A stretch of DNA of 64,000 nt, taken from contig QVOM02000101.1 of assembly GCA_003586115.2 (NCBI GenBank), positions 28,174,139 through 28,238,138 of the forward strand, written 5' to 3'. Of the stretch, positions 38,461 to 50,172 are shown piece after piece. The stretch's first letter is position 1. Each line of letters starts with the position of its first letter. Source of the stretch: Salvator merianae (taxonomy: Eukaryota > Chordata > Lepidosauria > Squamata > Teiidae). The notes below the pieces were generated by a model that had not been told where the DNA came from, searched no databases, and worked only from the letters and a program-made list of their open reading frames with translations. The translations under genes and the position numbers were made by a program.

Positions 38461-39597
38461 TGCTCCACAGCAAGCTGTGATTCGGACCAGCTCTGTCCTG
38501 TTCCCGGTCACACAGGCCTCTGAAAACTGCAAAGTCACTTTGCTAGGAAGTGTCCCTCACACTCACCAACTCAAAGTGCTTTCAGGCCCCAGAACCCTCA
38601 TGTTAGTTCAGGGAAATGTGTGTGGGGGAGTGCTTCTTAAATACTGTGGGCTGTGAGTTTATAGAACTGAACAATTTCTCAGGAAAATTAAAACAGTAAA
38701 ACTGTGAAAAGGAAATAGTTATTTCCTTCCATGGGGAAATTAACATTGGATTAAAAATACAATATAATGATACTTTGGGGAGGGTTATTTTACTTTAAAA
38801 AGAGGGTTGCTTGGTTAATCTTTATGAATGAAGAGTGTTATGGTCTTGAAACATAAAAGCAAAAGTGTCATATTCTCAACTAATAATAGCTACAGTTGCA
38901 TATTCAAATGGAATCTGATTTGATGTTCTTTGTAGTATATAGAAGAAAAGAACTTAAAAAGTGAGGGTAAAAGGAATCAAACTCTCACAACTTAAATCCT
39001 TAAATTGATTATTTCTTCGAGGCAAAAAAACAAAAATCAAAAATTGTCTATGTGGGTGAAAAATTGCATGCAAAGATTCAACCTAAGGGAATCTGCACAC
39101 CCGACTTCAAAATAAAAGCCAATGGCAAAAGTGCTGGCAGTCTTGGCCACTAATACATTCAGGATGATACCCTGACAAACTCCTGCATATATTGCTTACT
39201 AACATACCTTTATTTTTTTCATCAAACCCAACACAGAGATAAAGGGGGGTAAATGATGCAAGATTCAGGAAACGTTTTTGAATAGTAAATTTTACTGGCT
39301 TGTAGGGAAATGTTCCTGACTCAAGCTTCAGAACTGGTGTGCAGCTTGAAGCTGGCACAAGGATCAGAACTGGTGTGCAGCTGGTGCAGGACAGGACATC
39401 CCAATGAGGGTGGCCTTGTCCCACTCCAGAAGCAACACCAGAAGCAGTTTGGCATACACTGAACAATAGACTAAGTCCATAGTATCTCCAAAAACTGACA
39501 GTAGGGCTAACATACTAAGTAAGGATCAGATTTCTAAATTTTCCTAAATTTACCAACAAACTAAAACATTTTTTTTTCCTTTTTCTCTTTTCTCTTT

Positions 39598-39665
<68 letters not shown>

Positions 39666-40500
39666 TTAAAGATAAAGAATATATAAACTTTTACCTTAAA
39701 AATATTTCTGGTGCATACTATTTTTGTGGGAAAACTGTATTATTCTTCACTAGAGTTGTGATAACTTGCTTTAACTTACATTCATTTTAACATTCCACAT
39801 TCTGCTGTGACTTTCTGGCCTTAGAAACAAACAAACAAAAAACCGCAAGTCAATCAGAATGGTAAACTGTTTTATAGCGATAGGAAGCAGTGTGTACATT
39901 TTACAAATATAAGCAATTCAATAGATTTTTGCATATTCTAGCAAGTATCCTTGATGTGCCTCCCAGTCTGAATTTCATACCTGAAGTGTTACATCTACTG
40001 CTGTTTTCACAAATGTGAACCTCTTTTCATTAAAGGAGATTTCCACTGGATTAACCTTCAGCATTTTGGATGTGTCATTTAATCATTGTTGCTCTTTTCC
40101 CTCAATAGAAAAGAGCAAACCTTATGACTATTCTCTTTATATAAGCAATACTATACAAATAATGAAACTTTTCAACTTAAGCAGCAGAATAACACAACAA
40201 TGGTCTTTCAGACCTAGGATCTGAGGTCTTTCTAAACATCTTACCACTACAAAATGAACATGCCCTGTTATCAGACAAATGCCTCGAAGACGATGCATTA
40301 GAAGAATTAACTATTAACTATTTTATTTTTTAATTATGGATTCTTTTTGCTCACAATATGAAATAGCACTAATTATTGTCTATTGTATGGTTTACTTACT
40401 AGAATTAATGACTGACTACTATATAGCTGATAATAAGTTGTACAACATAAGACATTGCAATACTTGGCTTATAACGTACCTGTGTGCTTATTAAAACATA
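38461..40500. other. Unannotated stretch with a CTTT microsatellite
   Basis: Apart from the microsatellite at 39569-39667, no feature is supported. Confidence 0.5.
39569..39667. repeat. (CTTT)n microsatellite
   Basis: A T-rich lead-in followed by about sixteen perfect CTTT units. Confidence 0.95.
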
Positions 40501-40509
40501 AATGTTAAG

Positions 40510-40690
40510 ATTTTCTGCACTTACCCAATCTGTCAGTATTGTAGCCCTCTTCTGAAGCTCTTTTGTCCACACATTGGTGCAGACAAGAAAGGCCCCACAC
40601 CCTCTAGTATGCTCCATCTGCACAATATGAAGTACTTGACAGATCAGGTGTCCAAAATGGCATCCTGGTTCACTTCTGGGTTGCAATACT
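40510..40690. mobile_element. Family C fragment
   Basis: Begins GATTTTCTGCACTTACCC after TTAA and contains GTATGCTCCATCTGCAC and GTCCAAAATGGCATCCTGG, phrases shared with 59805-60196 and 62540-62700. The right end is not identified. Confidence 0.5.
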
Positions 40691-40772
40691 AGTAGACCTC
40701 AAGGACAATGGATGAAAATGTATAAATAAAATATCTGGTGCTTTGATTTTGAAGCAAAACCCATATGCCAGA

Positions 40773-40777
<5 letters not shown>

Positions 40778-40826
<49 letters not shown>
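40778..40826. repeat. (TA)n microsatellite
   Basis: About 24 TA units. Confidence 0.95.
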
Positions 40827-40830
<4 letters not shown>

Positions 40831-41297
40831 TCTGAAAATTCACTGAAAATTCACTGAAAAACTGAACAGACAAATCTGTTCTACAACAACAACAACAACA
40901 AAAAAAAAAAACCACAAAAAAAATAGGCCTATCCATTTGCAAACTGATAACTAATGCAGACTTCTTTCTTTTCCTTTTCTAAGAACATTCTCCTGCCCCT
41001 CAAACATTTGAAAAATACTAAGTTGGATAAAGTAATAGGATAAGCCACTTATATAGGTAAAAAAGAGAGAGAGGATCTTTAGCTCCCCATCCTATATTAT
41101 TTTGGACATTGTATAAGGTGAAAATAACTTTTGAAACCATTGGAGAAGAACACTGTGGTGAGACATGACATTTCTTACTTTTATTTTAATATAATGCAAT
41201 TTTTAAATTGCTACTTTGCAACCACTTGCATCAAGATTTTTAATATTTATTGAAATAAATACAGAAAGTATATCTTACACAATAATTAGCTTTTGAT

Positions 41298-41841
41298 TAT
41301 GGGTGTGCACGAAGGCACTTTTTCCCTTTCGCTTTGCATTCCTGCGAAGCTACAGGGCTTCATTTTCACACAAAACAATATGTGCGAAAATGAAGCCCTT
41401 CGCTCGCTTCTCTCTCATCCCCCCCCCCCCAGTCTGTCAGTGTGCGCGTGGGACTGACAGACTAGGGGGAATGAGAGACAGCGTGTGGGAGAGGATGGAA
41501 ATCAATGAAATGAAGGGAATCCCTTCCTTTCATTGATTTGCCTTCTCTCCTCTCGCTGCCTGATTCAGCCTACTCTGTCAGTGCGCGCGCTGACCGAGTA
41601 GGGCGAATCAGGCAGCCAGCGGGACATGAGGGAAATCAACGCGCAGGGAGGGATACCCTGTGCGTTGATTTCCCTCCTCTCCCGCATGCTGTCTCTCATT
41701 TCCCCTAGACTGTCAGCGTTTGTGAAGGTCCCAAAATGCATCGAAAATTGAGGGAAAATTTGGTTCCATTCGATGCGAAGGGAACCAAATCATGAAATTT
41801 GACGAAAATTCGAGTGGCACGAAACTTCGTGCACACCCCTA
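41298..41841. mobile_element. Family A hAT-type element, copy A4 (544 bp), with zigzag inverted repeats
   Basis: Starts TATGGGTGTGCACGAAG and ends CTTCGTGCACACCCCTA, an inverted terminal pair. CTTTTGAT lies on both sides (41290-41297 and 41842-41849), an exact 8-bp duplication. Unlike the other copies, the interior (41407-41717) is GC-rich and consists of alternating inverted copies of a ~65-bp unit. A further stem near 41354-41398 has arms GGGCTTCATTTTC and its complement. It has no coding capacity. Confidence 0.88.
41407..41717. repeat. Alternating inverted ~65-bp units (about 4.5 copies)
   Basis: Units lie at about 41407-41441 (partial, reverse), 41453-41519 (forward), 41519-41588 (reverse), 41589-41653 (forward) and 41653-41717 (reverse). 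The unit core reads CTGACAGACTAGGGGGAATG then GAGAGACAGC and a G/A-rich stretch ending GAAATCAATG or GAAATCAACG. Each neighbouring pair can form a hairpin, for example GCTGCCTGATTC (41556-41567) with its complement ending at 41615, and GAGGGAAATCAACG (41628-41641) with its complement ending at 41676. Confidence 0.88.
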
Positions 41842-42054
41842 CTTTTGATGTTTCTTGCAATAATTGGATACTTTCTGCAATACCACTGCATTAGATTGAC
41901 TGACCAGTCACCTCTTCTCTGACACAACTGACTTACTTTGGTAGGCTGGATCTTTGTAGTATTCATAACTCCTACTATTTCATAGGTAACAATCACTCAA
42001 AAAACATAGTTTTGCATAAAGCAGCAGTTGATAGAAGGAAAACCACACCATGAC

Positions 42055-42365
42055 TAGGGATGTGCAAATTTTGATTCGTATTCAAAAATTCGTTCAAAGG
42101 TTCACTTCTGCAAATTTTTGCATCAAAATGAAAATGACTGATTTTACACTTAAGGGTTTCGATTGAAAACAAAAAAGCCGATTTTTCGAATATTCACATC
42201 TTCACACTTTTGCGCTATGTTTAAACTATGAAAATGGCATTTTCAATGGAAAAATGAATGCAAAAAATGCATTTTTTTAATAACGGAATACGCTGATGAA
42301 TTGAAAATTCAGATATTCAATTTGAAAACAAATAAAAAATGATTATTTTTTTGTGCACATCCAGA
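42055..42365. mobile_element. Family A hAT-type element, copy A5 (311 bp)
   Basis: Starts TAGGGATGTGCAAATTTT and ends TTGTGCACATCCAGA, the last bases being mutated. ACCATGAC is found directly outside both ends (42047-42054 and 42366-42373), an exact 8-bp target duplication. The AT-rich interior contains ATTTTTCGAATATTCAC. Confidence 0.87.
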
Positions 42366-42373
42366 ACCATGAC

Positions 42374-43107
42374 ATAAGAGATAATTGTATTTCAAGCTAT
42401 TTCAACAGATATAGATCATATAGAAATACTTGGTGCATCACTGAGTTTGAACTTATCACAAGAAAATAAAAACCTAAAACTCTCAGATCTCATAATTGTG
42501 AAGCACTTTTTTTCCCTAAGAAAATATATTTAAGCAAGTTTAACTATGGAGGGCCATCTATATGAGATAAGAAAATTAAGTTTTAGCTTTGAGCTAAATG
42601 TTTTGACCATTTTGATGAACAGTCCCCCTTTTATTTTATTTATTTTTAATTTAATTTCAATATCAATTTCAAACAGCCAAAAGATTACAGATATATAGGA
42701 AAAACAACCCCCTTTTATTTTCACAAATTAAGTATTTAATTAAAATTAAGGAAAAAAAAAAAAAACCTTTTCAAAAAAAGCTTTACTAAAAAAAAGTGCC
42801 ACTCCTGCATGGCACTTACACACATACATAAATTATTTTGTAAATCTTTGATAAACACACACACACACACATACACACATATAGATAGATAGATGATAGA
42901 GATAGAGATAGAGATAGTGGTTCATCTGAAGTCTGCTTTTTTTTTTTTTTTCTCCTCTCTGAAATGGTCCAGAAGAGAAAATTCATTGTTTCCTCTGAAC
43001 AAGTTGTGCTTGATTCATTGCCCATTTGGTGTACTTGATGAGGTGACTGTCTCTATGAACCAACTCAAAAAAGTTTGATCATGCTATGGTCACACTTGGT
43101 TCAAAGG
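42374..43107. other. Unannotated stretch with (CA)n and (GATA)n
   Basis: A CA run and GATA/GAGATA tract lie at 42849-42920, with a T run at about 42938-42951. No gene was recognised. Confidence 0.5.
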
Positions 43108-43432
43108 TGCCACAAAATGGGGATTTACAATCATTTCACAGTACTTTTGCTTCTGCTGGAGACTTTTGCCACTCCTGTAAATGATCCTTATGTCTGCAAA
43201 AGTGCTGCAAAGCAGCACTATTTTGTAGCACTTTTGTGGCTACTGCACTTAATAGACACAAAAGTGAAGCAAAGAAGCTGCAGAAGGCCCCAGCCATATT
43301 CCCTCAAGATTCCTTTGAGCCAGCAAATTGAACGCAACAATTTTAAAGTCCAGCATGATTTGCCAGAGGGCTGATTGAGCTGGGCTGGTTAAACAAATCA
43401 ATTCATGGTGAATCCAACTTGGCATATCCCTA
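43108..43432. mobile_element. Possible hAT-like fold-back element
   Basis: The right end GGCATATCCCTA resembles the Family A right terminus. Flanks TTCAAAGG (43100-43107) and TTCAAAAG (43433-43440) match at 7 of 8. The interior carries a hairpin near AAAGTGCTGCAAAGCAGCAC (43198-43217). The left end does not show a good terminal match, so this is tentative. Confidence 0.4.
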
Positions 43433-44029
43433 TTCAAAAGTTTATCTCCAAGTTGGGGATATCCTAACACCACTTTTGGCTATTCAGCTGGCAAATATTT
43501 TCAGAACTTCTGAGAATCTCTCTCTCTCTTTCTCCCTTTGAAAAGTAAATTAATGAATACTTAGATACCCTTCTTCTACTAAATATTTTCAATTCACTCT
43601 CCCTACATATCTCCAGTTGCCTGTTTATTCATATATTTTTAAACATTACTTCTGATTTATTCATAGTCACTTTCAACCCAGATACCTCATCAAAATTAAT
43701 TACTTTATTAGTTCTCTTATTTCTTCACTTAGATTCCCCAGCATTACTGAAATATTATTTTTCTATAGGTTTAGAAAAGCTGCACAGTTACTGACATTGA
43801 ATCCACTAATATTAGATTTAGCTCTTATTCTATTGGCTGATGGTTTGATAGCAATCTGAAAGAGAAAGAGGAAAAATGGACAACACTCTTTGGTGCCTAT
43901 TGCTATACAGAATTTATTTTAGTCTATATTGTTAACAATAATATACTGTTAGGTTTTATTATATGGACAAATTAACACAGTAGTAAATTTGCTTCCCAAT
44001 TGCATTTGCATTATTAGCATTAGCAAATA
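43433..44029. other. Unannotated stretch
   Basis: AT-rich DNA with a short CT run near 43518-43533. No element or gene was recognised. Confidence 0.5.
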
Positions 44030-44612
44030 TTTGTGATTGATAGAGTCAAAGGCTTTATGAGATTGTTGTTCCACAGCAATTCAGAACATGTACTTGAAGG
44101 TCAGTCTTGGTGTGCAGACCAATCATTCACCAGGCAACTGGCACAATCCTATAGGACCATACAGAAGTGCAATCAGAGTCTAAAACAACTGGAAGATTAT
44201 GGAGTGGCCATCACAGTTGCCTGACTTGAATGCATAGAAAAAATTTGGTGGAATTTGAAGAAGGTGCAAGCCCAAGAATATTAAGGAACTGGAGACCATT
44301 GTCTATGAGGAATGGACTAAGATTCCTACGGAACACTGCCAGAAGCTGTTGTCTGACAATGCATCATGTTTGCAGCAAGTCATAACAGCAAAAAAGGGCT
44401 CTACTAAGTACTGAAGCCACTTGTCATAAAGGGTTTGAATGCTGCTGAGAAAGCAATAGTCACTAACAGCGGCATTTTGTGTTGAATTTAAACAATTAGT
44501 TTAAATTGTTCTTGTTTTGTTTTAAACAGATAGCAGTTTGTAAATTCTGCAAATAAATCTAATTTGCAATGGGGGTTGAATGATTTTGATTGCAATGTAA
44601 ATATCTCCATCC
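44030..44612 (+). pseudogene. Tc1/mariner transposase C-terminus and 3' end
   Basis: Just after 44200 the plus strand encodes MEWPSQLPDLNA, the degenerate form of the Tc1 block before the third catalytic residue (usual form PxQSPDLNPIE). Then, in another frame, come ELETIVYEEWTKIP and LLSDNASCLQQVI, typical of the Tc1 C-terminal tail. The 3' end GGGGGTTGAATGATTTTGAT, continuing to TGCAATGTA, matches the inverted terminus of vertebrate Tc1-like elements. Shifts, stops and loss of the 5' half show it is dead. Confidence 0.82.
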
Positions 44613-44904
44613 TGTTCAAATTATTAATCTTGATCAGATCTAACACTCCTTGACATTTGTAATGTGAGATGGCACTTCCCTGGCTGTGTACTGGACTAGT
44701 GAATCAAAAAAGTGTGCTTTGTGGATAAACACATTTTTCTTCCTTGCTATGTGCTACCAGATGCCTGAACTAACTAGTACTATTGGATTACATCATGTGG
44801 GATGCCATATGCACCAAATGCTAAATTTCTGTTCAGTGTCTCATATTGAGTTCATCACTACACTTCATTTTGACTTGCTCCTGTATCTCACACATTTCTG
44901 ATCA
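44613..44904. other. Unannotated stretch
   Basis: Short spacer between the Tc1 end and the Harbinger remnant; it may hold decayed upstream Harbinger sequence. No motif was recognised. Confidence 0.4.
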
Positions 44905-45335
44905 TTTCACACCTACATGCCAGTTGAGGCTCACTTTCAGACAACAGCAGAATTTAATGCCTTTGGGTTTCCACTGTATTGTGTCAGTTTGCCAAGCAGC
45001 AGAGTAGGTGAATTAAAATAACCTTTTTATCAGCTGTGCTGCAGGCACAGTTGATGCCATTGGCTACTTCCAGGAGTCAGAAATAAAGGGGGAGACATAT
45101 GATATATTTATTTTCCAAATCACTAATCTCTATGAAGTTCAGGTTCCCACTATTATTGTGGGTGATAGTACCTACCTGATCAGGCTTGCAGAACTGGACA
45201 CTGAACACCATGACCAAGTGCAGGCCTGCTTCAAAAGTCAATTATGGGAACACAGTGGAAATGTGTCTTTAGAGGCTTAAGTCCCATGGGGTAGACTTAG
45301 AAGCTGAAAAACTAGGAGCCACTATCAACCCACCA
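44905..45335 (+). pseudogene. PIF/Harbinger transposase remnant
   Basis: Order of motifs on the plus strand: EFNAFGFPLYC near 44950 (family GFP-C-GAIDG region); then FQITNLYEVQVP and IIVGDSTYLIRLAEL near 45114-45190, matching the second catalytic D in the GDS-x-YPL block; then, after a frame change, VEMCL-stop-RLKSHG near 45255-45290, matching the catalytic E in VE-x-x-FGRLK-x-RW. Stop codons and at least one frameshift make it inactive. These PIF/Harbinger DDE landmarks were matched by eye. Terminal repeats for this copy were not found. Confidence 0.7.
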
Positions 45336-47428
45336 CATGTAGAAGGACCAGGCATGGGAATGATGCATGCAGAGGAGACGCCGTAAGGAGCACATTGATA
45401 CACTTTCTGTGGGAAAAATCATGAAAGAGATAATGTTTGGACCAGCTTGTATCATCAGCACCTACTGAGTTGGGGGGGGCTGCAAAAGCAAACAGCTGCA
45501 ATGTTTCCATTTCTTCCATTACTCCCATACATATCTATTCTGGCCTTTGTCCCCTTTTCTTTTTAAATAGTTGTTAACAAATACTGCTTCCAGTGGCTGC
45601 ATTAGTTTCATATGTTTCTGTTAGAAAGCATTAAATTTCACTATTCACTGGTAGAACTTTTTATTTGGTTTCTGTGACTATATGCTTTGAGAATAGTTTA
45701 TCTCATTATCCACTGTCTAAGGGTTGCATGATGCTCAAGAGTAATAGGTTAAGAAACAAAGACATATCTAATATCTCTGCTTTGCAGTTTACAAGGGCAC
45801 ACACAGCAGGGAGCTTCTGACTTCCACAAAACATTCCTGACACAAAATCTTGTGCAGAATTCATGACAGCCATTTAGCAATTTTCACTACCTGCTTTATC
45901 CTCCTTTATCCAAGACTGCATTCTGTCCTAGTATGTGACAAAGAGCTGTGTTCCCAGTGTCCCTGTTATCAGTGTTACAGAAATGTGCATGTATAGTGGG
46001 ACCACATACACATAGCAACACACATCTAAGGACTCTGAACTGTGAGTCCATATGAGTGTTTGAACCATAGAATACTATAGCGAGCACATGAAAAGCCATC
46101 TTGAAAAGACTACAGGAATAAAACTAAAATTCAAAATTGGGTTCCTTTTAGCTACGTCAGACCTCATTCATGAAGATAGGTTCTTCATAAACAGGTTGAA
46201 TTTTGAGGCATAGAATTATTGACAACAGTAAGTTTTTGTTTATCCTGGAAAACTTGATTCTATATTTAGCTTGCAACTTTGGAAATATCACACCTGGCAC
46301 CATGCCTTTGAGGTACAGCTAGAGTGTTTGCATTGATTGATTTGGTCTTTCTCATTCTCAACAATTGCCAATTGACTGAATTACTGTTCCCTCAATTTGC
46401 ATTTTACATTTCTTATTAGTAAACAACTACTTATGTGTCAGATGATAAAGGCCACACACCAGTCCTGGCTACTCAACCTCTATATTTTAACAATCAACCA
46501 TTTTACATCTTCTAACTTCATTTGGTCAATCAAAACTGCAGTTTTCAATCTGTTTTTGACCAATCACTTTTCTTGCTCATCCTTATCTTAGCAAAAAAGG
46601 ATAGAAAAATCCTAAATTTTGCCCAATTTATTAGGCTGGTTTTCCTCCTTATCACTATACTTTGCTGAACATCATGCTAGAGGTGTCCCCCCTCTTCCTT
46701 CTGAAACCTACCTTGCAAAATATCACTGGGACACACATTAATGAAACTACTCGATATTTATAAAGAGTGTGCTGCAAGATAGTTCTGGAGCCTTGAGTGT
46801 GCTCTTTCTTCCTTGCTCATGAACTAGGCCTGGTGTGAGCTAGAGTTCTTGGGGCCTGAGGAAACTCATTGTCTTCTTCATCCACCCTCATGTCCTACAA
46901 CCAAAGTGAGAAGTCCCAACTTCCCTGAAGATTGTTGCCTTTCTCTGCTGCTTTCAAAGTCCACTTTTGCATAATTTTTCTGCTTTGCTGTAGCTGAATA
47001 CCACTTTTTTCACTGCTCTACAGCTTGGTTACCACTGAATCACCCGAGAAGAAGAATCACACTCTTTCCTGCTTCCAGCTACTGAGCACCCAGAGTTGAC
47101 TCCAGCCACGGATTCAAGGATCCCTATTAATGGTCCATGATGTCTGAGTGTTGACTTGAATAACTTTGGACATGTGCTGTGAATAATTTCAACAATCTGT
47201 ATTAGCATTCTCCATGACTCTGTTCCAAGTGCCCCACTGTTTCCATTGCCTTCCTGTTTGGCTTCCATGCTTCAGAGCATCTCACTCTCCTGTGCATTTG
47301 GTACCCAAGCCTTGGACTCTGCATGGTGCAGGGATCCTTTTGACTACAAGAACTCTTTGCTCGTTCCACTTTTCATCCCTAGCCTAACAAAGACTTCAAG
47401 AAGAGAAGACTTTAGAGGGTAAGAACTC
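45336..47428. other. Unannotated stretch
   Basis: No gene or named repeat supported. Confidence 0.45.
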
Positions 47429-47430
47429 TC

Positions 47431-47617
47431 CCTCCTTCCTTCCTTCCTTCCTTCCTTCCTTCCTTCCTTCCTTCCTTCCTTCCTTCCTTCCTTCCTTCCT
47501 TCCTTTCTTTTTATTTCCCTATTCCTTCCTTCCTTCCTTCCTTCCTTCCTTCCTTCCTTCCTTCCTTCCTTCCTTCCTTTCCTTCCTTCCTTTCCTTCCT
47601 TCCTTTCCTTCCTTCCT
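47431..47617. repeat. (CCTT)n microsatellite
   Basis: Two long CCTT arrays separated by a short TTTTATTTCCC interruption near 47506-47522. It gives the spurious Gly/Arg/Lys/Glu frame on the minus strand. Confidence 0.95.
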
Positions 47618-48380
47618 ACAATAGTGCTTTTGGAGAGAATCTTAGGACTAGATTTGTTTGTTATGTTCGGAAGTGTGGGCCTTGAAACCGGCAACTGGGA
47701 GATAGCTGTTTAGATTTGTTACGAACTGCTGTTAGATTCAGCTTCATCAATTCACACCAGATACCCCCTTTGCATTTAAACAGAACTTTCCAAAAGCCTG
47801 CCATGTTTGCAGGTATTTCTTTTATTTTCTGTATTTTCTGTGCATTCTTTGAAAATGGAAGTTGGCTCTATGAACTGTCAACACATCTGAGCATTTTGAC
47901 ATCGTGTGCAGGCACAATGCTGTTCTGGCCACAGACCAGGAAGTAGTCACTTCCTGTGTTTGCATGGTTGAGTGAGCCGGTGAGTTCCCTGTATAATTTC
48001 TATGGTGCTTATCTGTTCATTAATGACCCTTAGGTGCTCTAGAAAGTCTAAGCTTCCTAAGTGAACCACCTAGCAGTCCCAGAACTACTTATTGCTGTTC
48101 AGTCTTCTTGTTTGCACAAGTCTAATAAATCTTTGCTTGTCTACTTCTGATTTCCTTAGCCTCTCAAGCTAATATAGATGATACTGTCAACATTTCTAAA
48201 TGTTGGCATCCACCACAGAGCTACCAATTGCATTAGGTGGCCTTGTAGGTGTCAGCCTGTATTTATTTTCTGCTACAATACACCTCAATTTGTTTTGCTA
48301 CTTCTGGGGGAGTATTCACTGGTTTGTTTCTTAAATCATTAAGTTTCCTTGCTCTTTTTTTCCCCCCCTTCAGTCATGTA
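47618..48380. other. Unannotated stretch
   Basis: No feature supported. Confidence 0.45.
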
Positions 48381-48936
48381 GGCCATTTCTGCACTGCCTC
48401 ACTGTGAACTGAAGTAGTGGGTCTGGACCAGTAAAGGCCACTAATTTGGACCACATCAAGTGTGGCTTGGAACGGTGTCACCTGCACAATGGCATTGATC
48501 CAGAACTGTGCTAGCCACAGAAATTGTCAAGCCAGTTAAGCTAGCCATGGGGGGGGGGGGGGAGGACCTGGAAAAAAAGAAGTGTATCTGATGTTTGGTA
48601 GATTTTCTACAGTTTTTGGCAACGCTGCACAGATCACATATTTGCCCCAAATGTTGCACAAGCTTTGGGGATGGGTTTCAAAGGACTCCAAATTGCTAGG
48701 AATGAAAGTTTCTACCCTTGGAGTCCTCAGGGGACCAATTTCCATGACACACTTTGCTACACACTGAGGCCTTGGTTGATTCTGGACAATATCCAAGAAT
48801 AGAGACCTGCTATCCATATGCTAGTGCAGATTACAGCAGGCCCTGGGTGGGGCCTGCCATAGTTTACACTAGCATGCAGATGGCAGGTCCCTATTTCAGG
48901 ATATAATCTAGAATAAGGCCAAGTGCAGAAAGGACC
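48381..48936. mobile_element. Family B/C element (556 bp)
   Basis: Starts GGCCATTTCTGCACTG and ends AAGTGCAGAAAGGACC, an inverted pair of the shared terminal motif. The right third (48775-48936) is closely related to the whole unit at 61456-61622, with arms around CAATATCCAAGAATAGAGAC. The left part has the CTAGGAATGAAAGTTTC phrase also seen near 14598 and 61340. A run of 14 G lies at 48549-48562. No clear target duplication. Confidence 0.7.
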
Positions 48937-49985
48937 TCTATCACTGTAAAAAGAAAGGATAAAATGATTACTCCTTCTACTATTTTGGACCATATGGTGC
49001 TTATTCAACAGTATTTCAAAACTTTTCAAAGAACATATGCATGCTGTCTATCTATGCATGTCCTTACATGAATTTTCTGAGTGACCGAAAAGAAAATAAT
49101 TAGAAACAATAACAATATAGTAACTGTCTAACTTGGAAAGGAGAGTGAAAAAAATGAAATAAAAATATCAGTATGTGCTATAAACATGCATTTTATTTGC
49201 TTCAAGAAAAAGAAGAAGAAGAAAATCTCTATAACCTGCTAATTTGTCAAAAGTAGACAGAATTGCCAATATATGCAATTAGCTCAAGTGTGTTCTTTCA
49301 CAAATTGTCTTTTTCCAATAAGAGCTCTTTTCTGGCATTTTTTTCCCCCTAAACTTTCCCATAAATTATTCTGTCTCTCTCTCTCTTTGTCTTAAAGTGA
49401 TAAAATGCTATCTGAGGCCTAAAGTATACATGGCAATTATCACATTATTTTTGAAAATAGGGGTTTTTCTTTACAAATTCAAGTTGCTCAATTTAAATGA
49501 TCATAGTAATGCATTGGCATTATCCATAGGCCTCTGCTCTGATGTCCATGGTTTTGATCCCTGAAGGATTCCTGTACAATTCTAAAGGGACAAAAATGTC
49601 CTGGCACGCCATCTACCTCATTCTCACCTATGAGCTGAAGGAGGTTTGGAGATCTTTATCAAGGAAATGCCTGAAAATATGACAAATAGACTATGGCTTT
49701 GGAGTTATATTGCCTCCATATATCTCTATTTCTGCCACTATTTCTACTACTATATCCCCATCCAAATTTGCATAGAATATCTATTTATCTATCTATAATG
49801 CAGTAGTCTGCTCTACAAGGGTCATGTACAGATCAGTGCAAGCTCAGTGTGGTGAGGAGGACCAAATTAATGATTAGGAGAGGCACATTTGCTTGTGTCA
49901 AACTCTGTGCTGAGCTAATGTGAATTGAAGTTTGATACAAGCAAAAGTATCTCTCCTTGTTAATGTCTTCCTCTGACCTCACAAT
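48937..49985. other. Unannotated stretch
   Basis: AT-rich DNA. A CT run lies at about 49374-49386. No gene or element supported. Confidence 0.45.
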
Positions 49986-50004
49986 GGACCTGTTTGCACT
50001 TGTA

Positions 50005-50033
50005 TCTAGCAAGCATCAAGGATGCTTGCTAGA
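50005..50033. repeat. Perfect hairpin, 13-bp arms
   Basis: TCTAGCAAGCATC, loop AAG, then its exact complement. Confidence 0.95.
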
Positions 50034-50127
50034 CAAGTGCATTCGCACCACAGGACGGCCATAACAACTGGCAGTGGACCTCATCCACTGCCGATCATTA
50101 CTACCGCTAGACAAGTAAAAAGGTGTC

Positions 50128-50172
50128 CGAATCCTCACCTGAAGCTCAAAGTGAGCTTCAGGTGAGGATTCG
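50128..50172. repeat. Perfect hairpin, 21-bp arms
   Basis: The arm begins CGAATCCTCACCTGAAGC at 50128; its exact complement ends at 50172, leaving a 3-base loop. Confidence 0.95.

Noticed and set aside
47344..47694. Gly/Arg/Lys/Glu frame on the minus strand
   Set aside because: Translation of the CCTT microsatellite.
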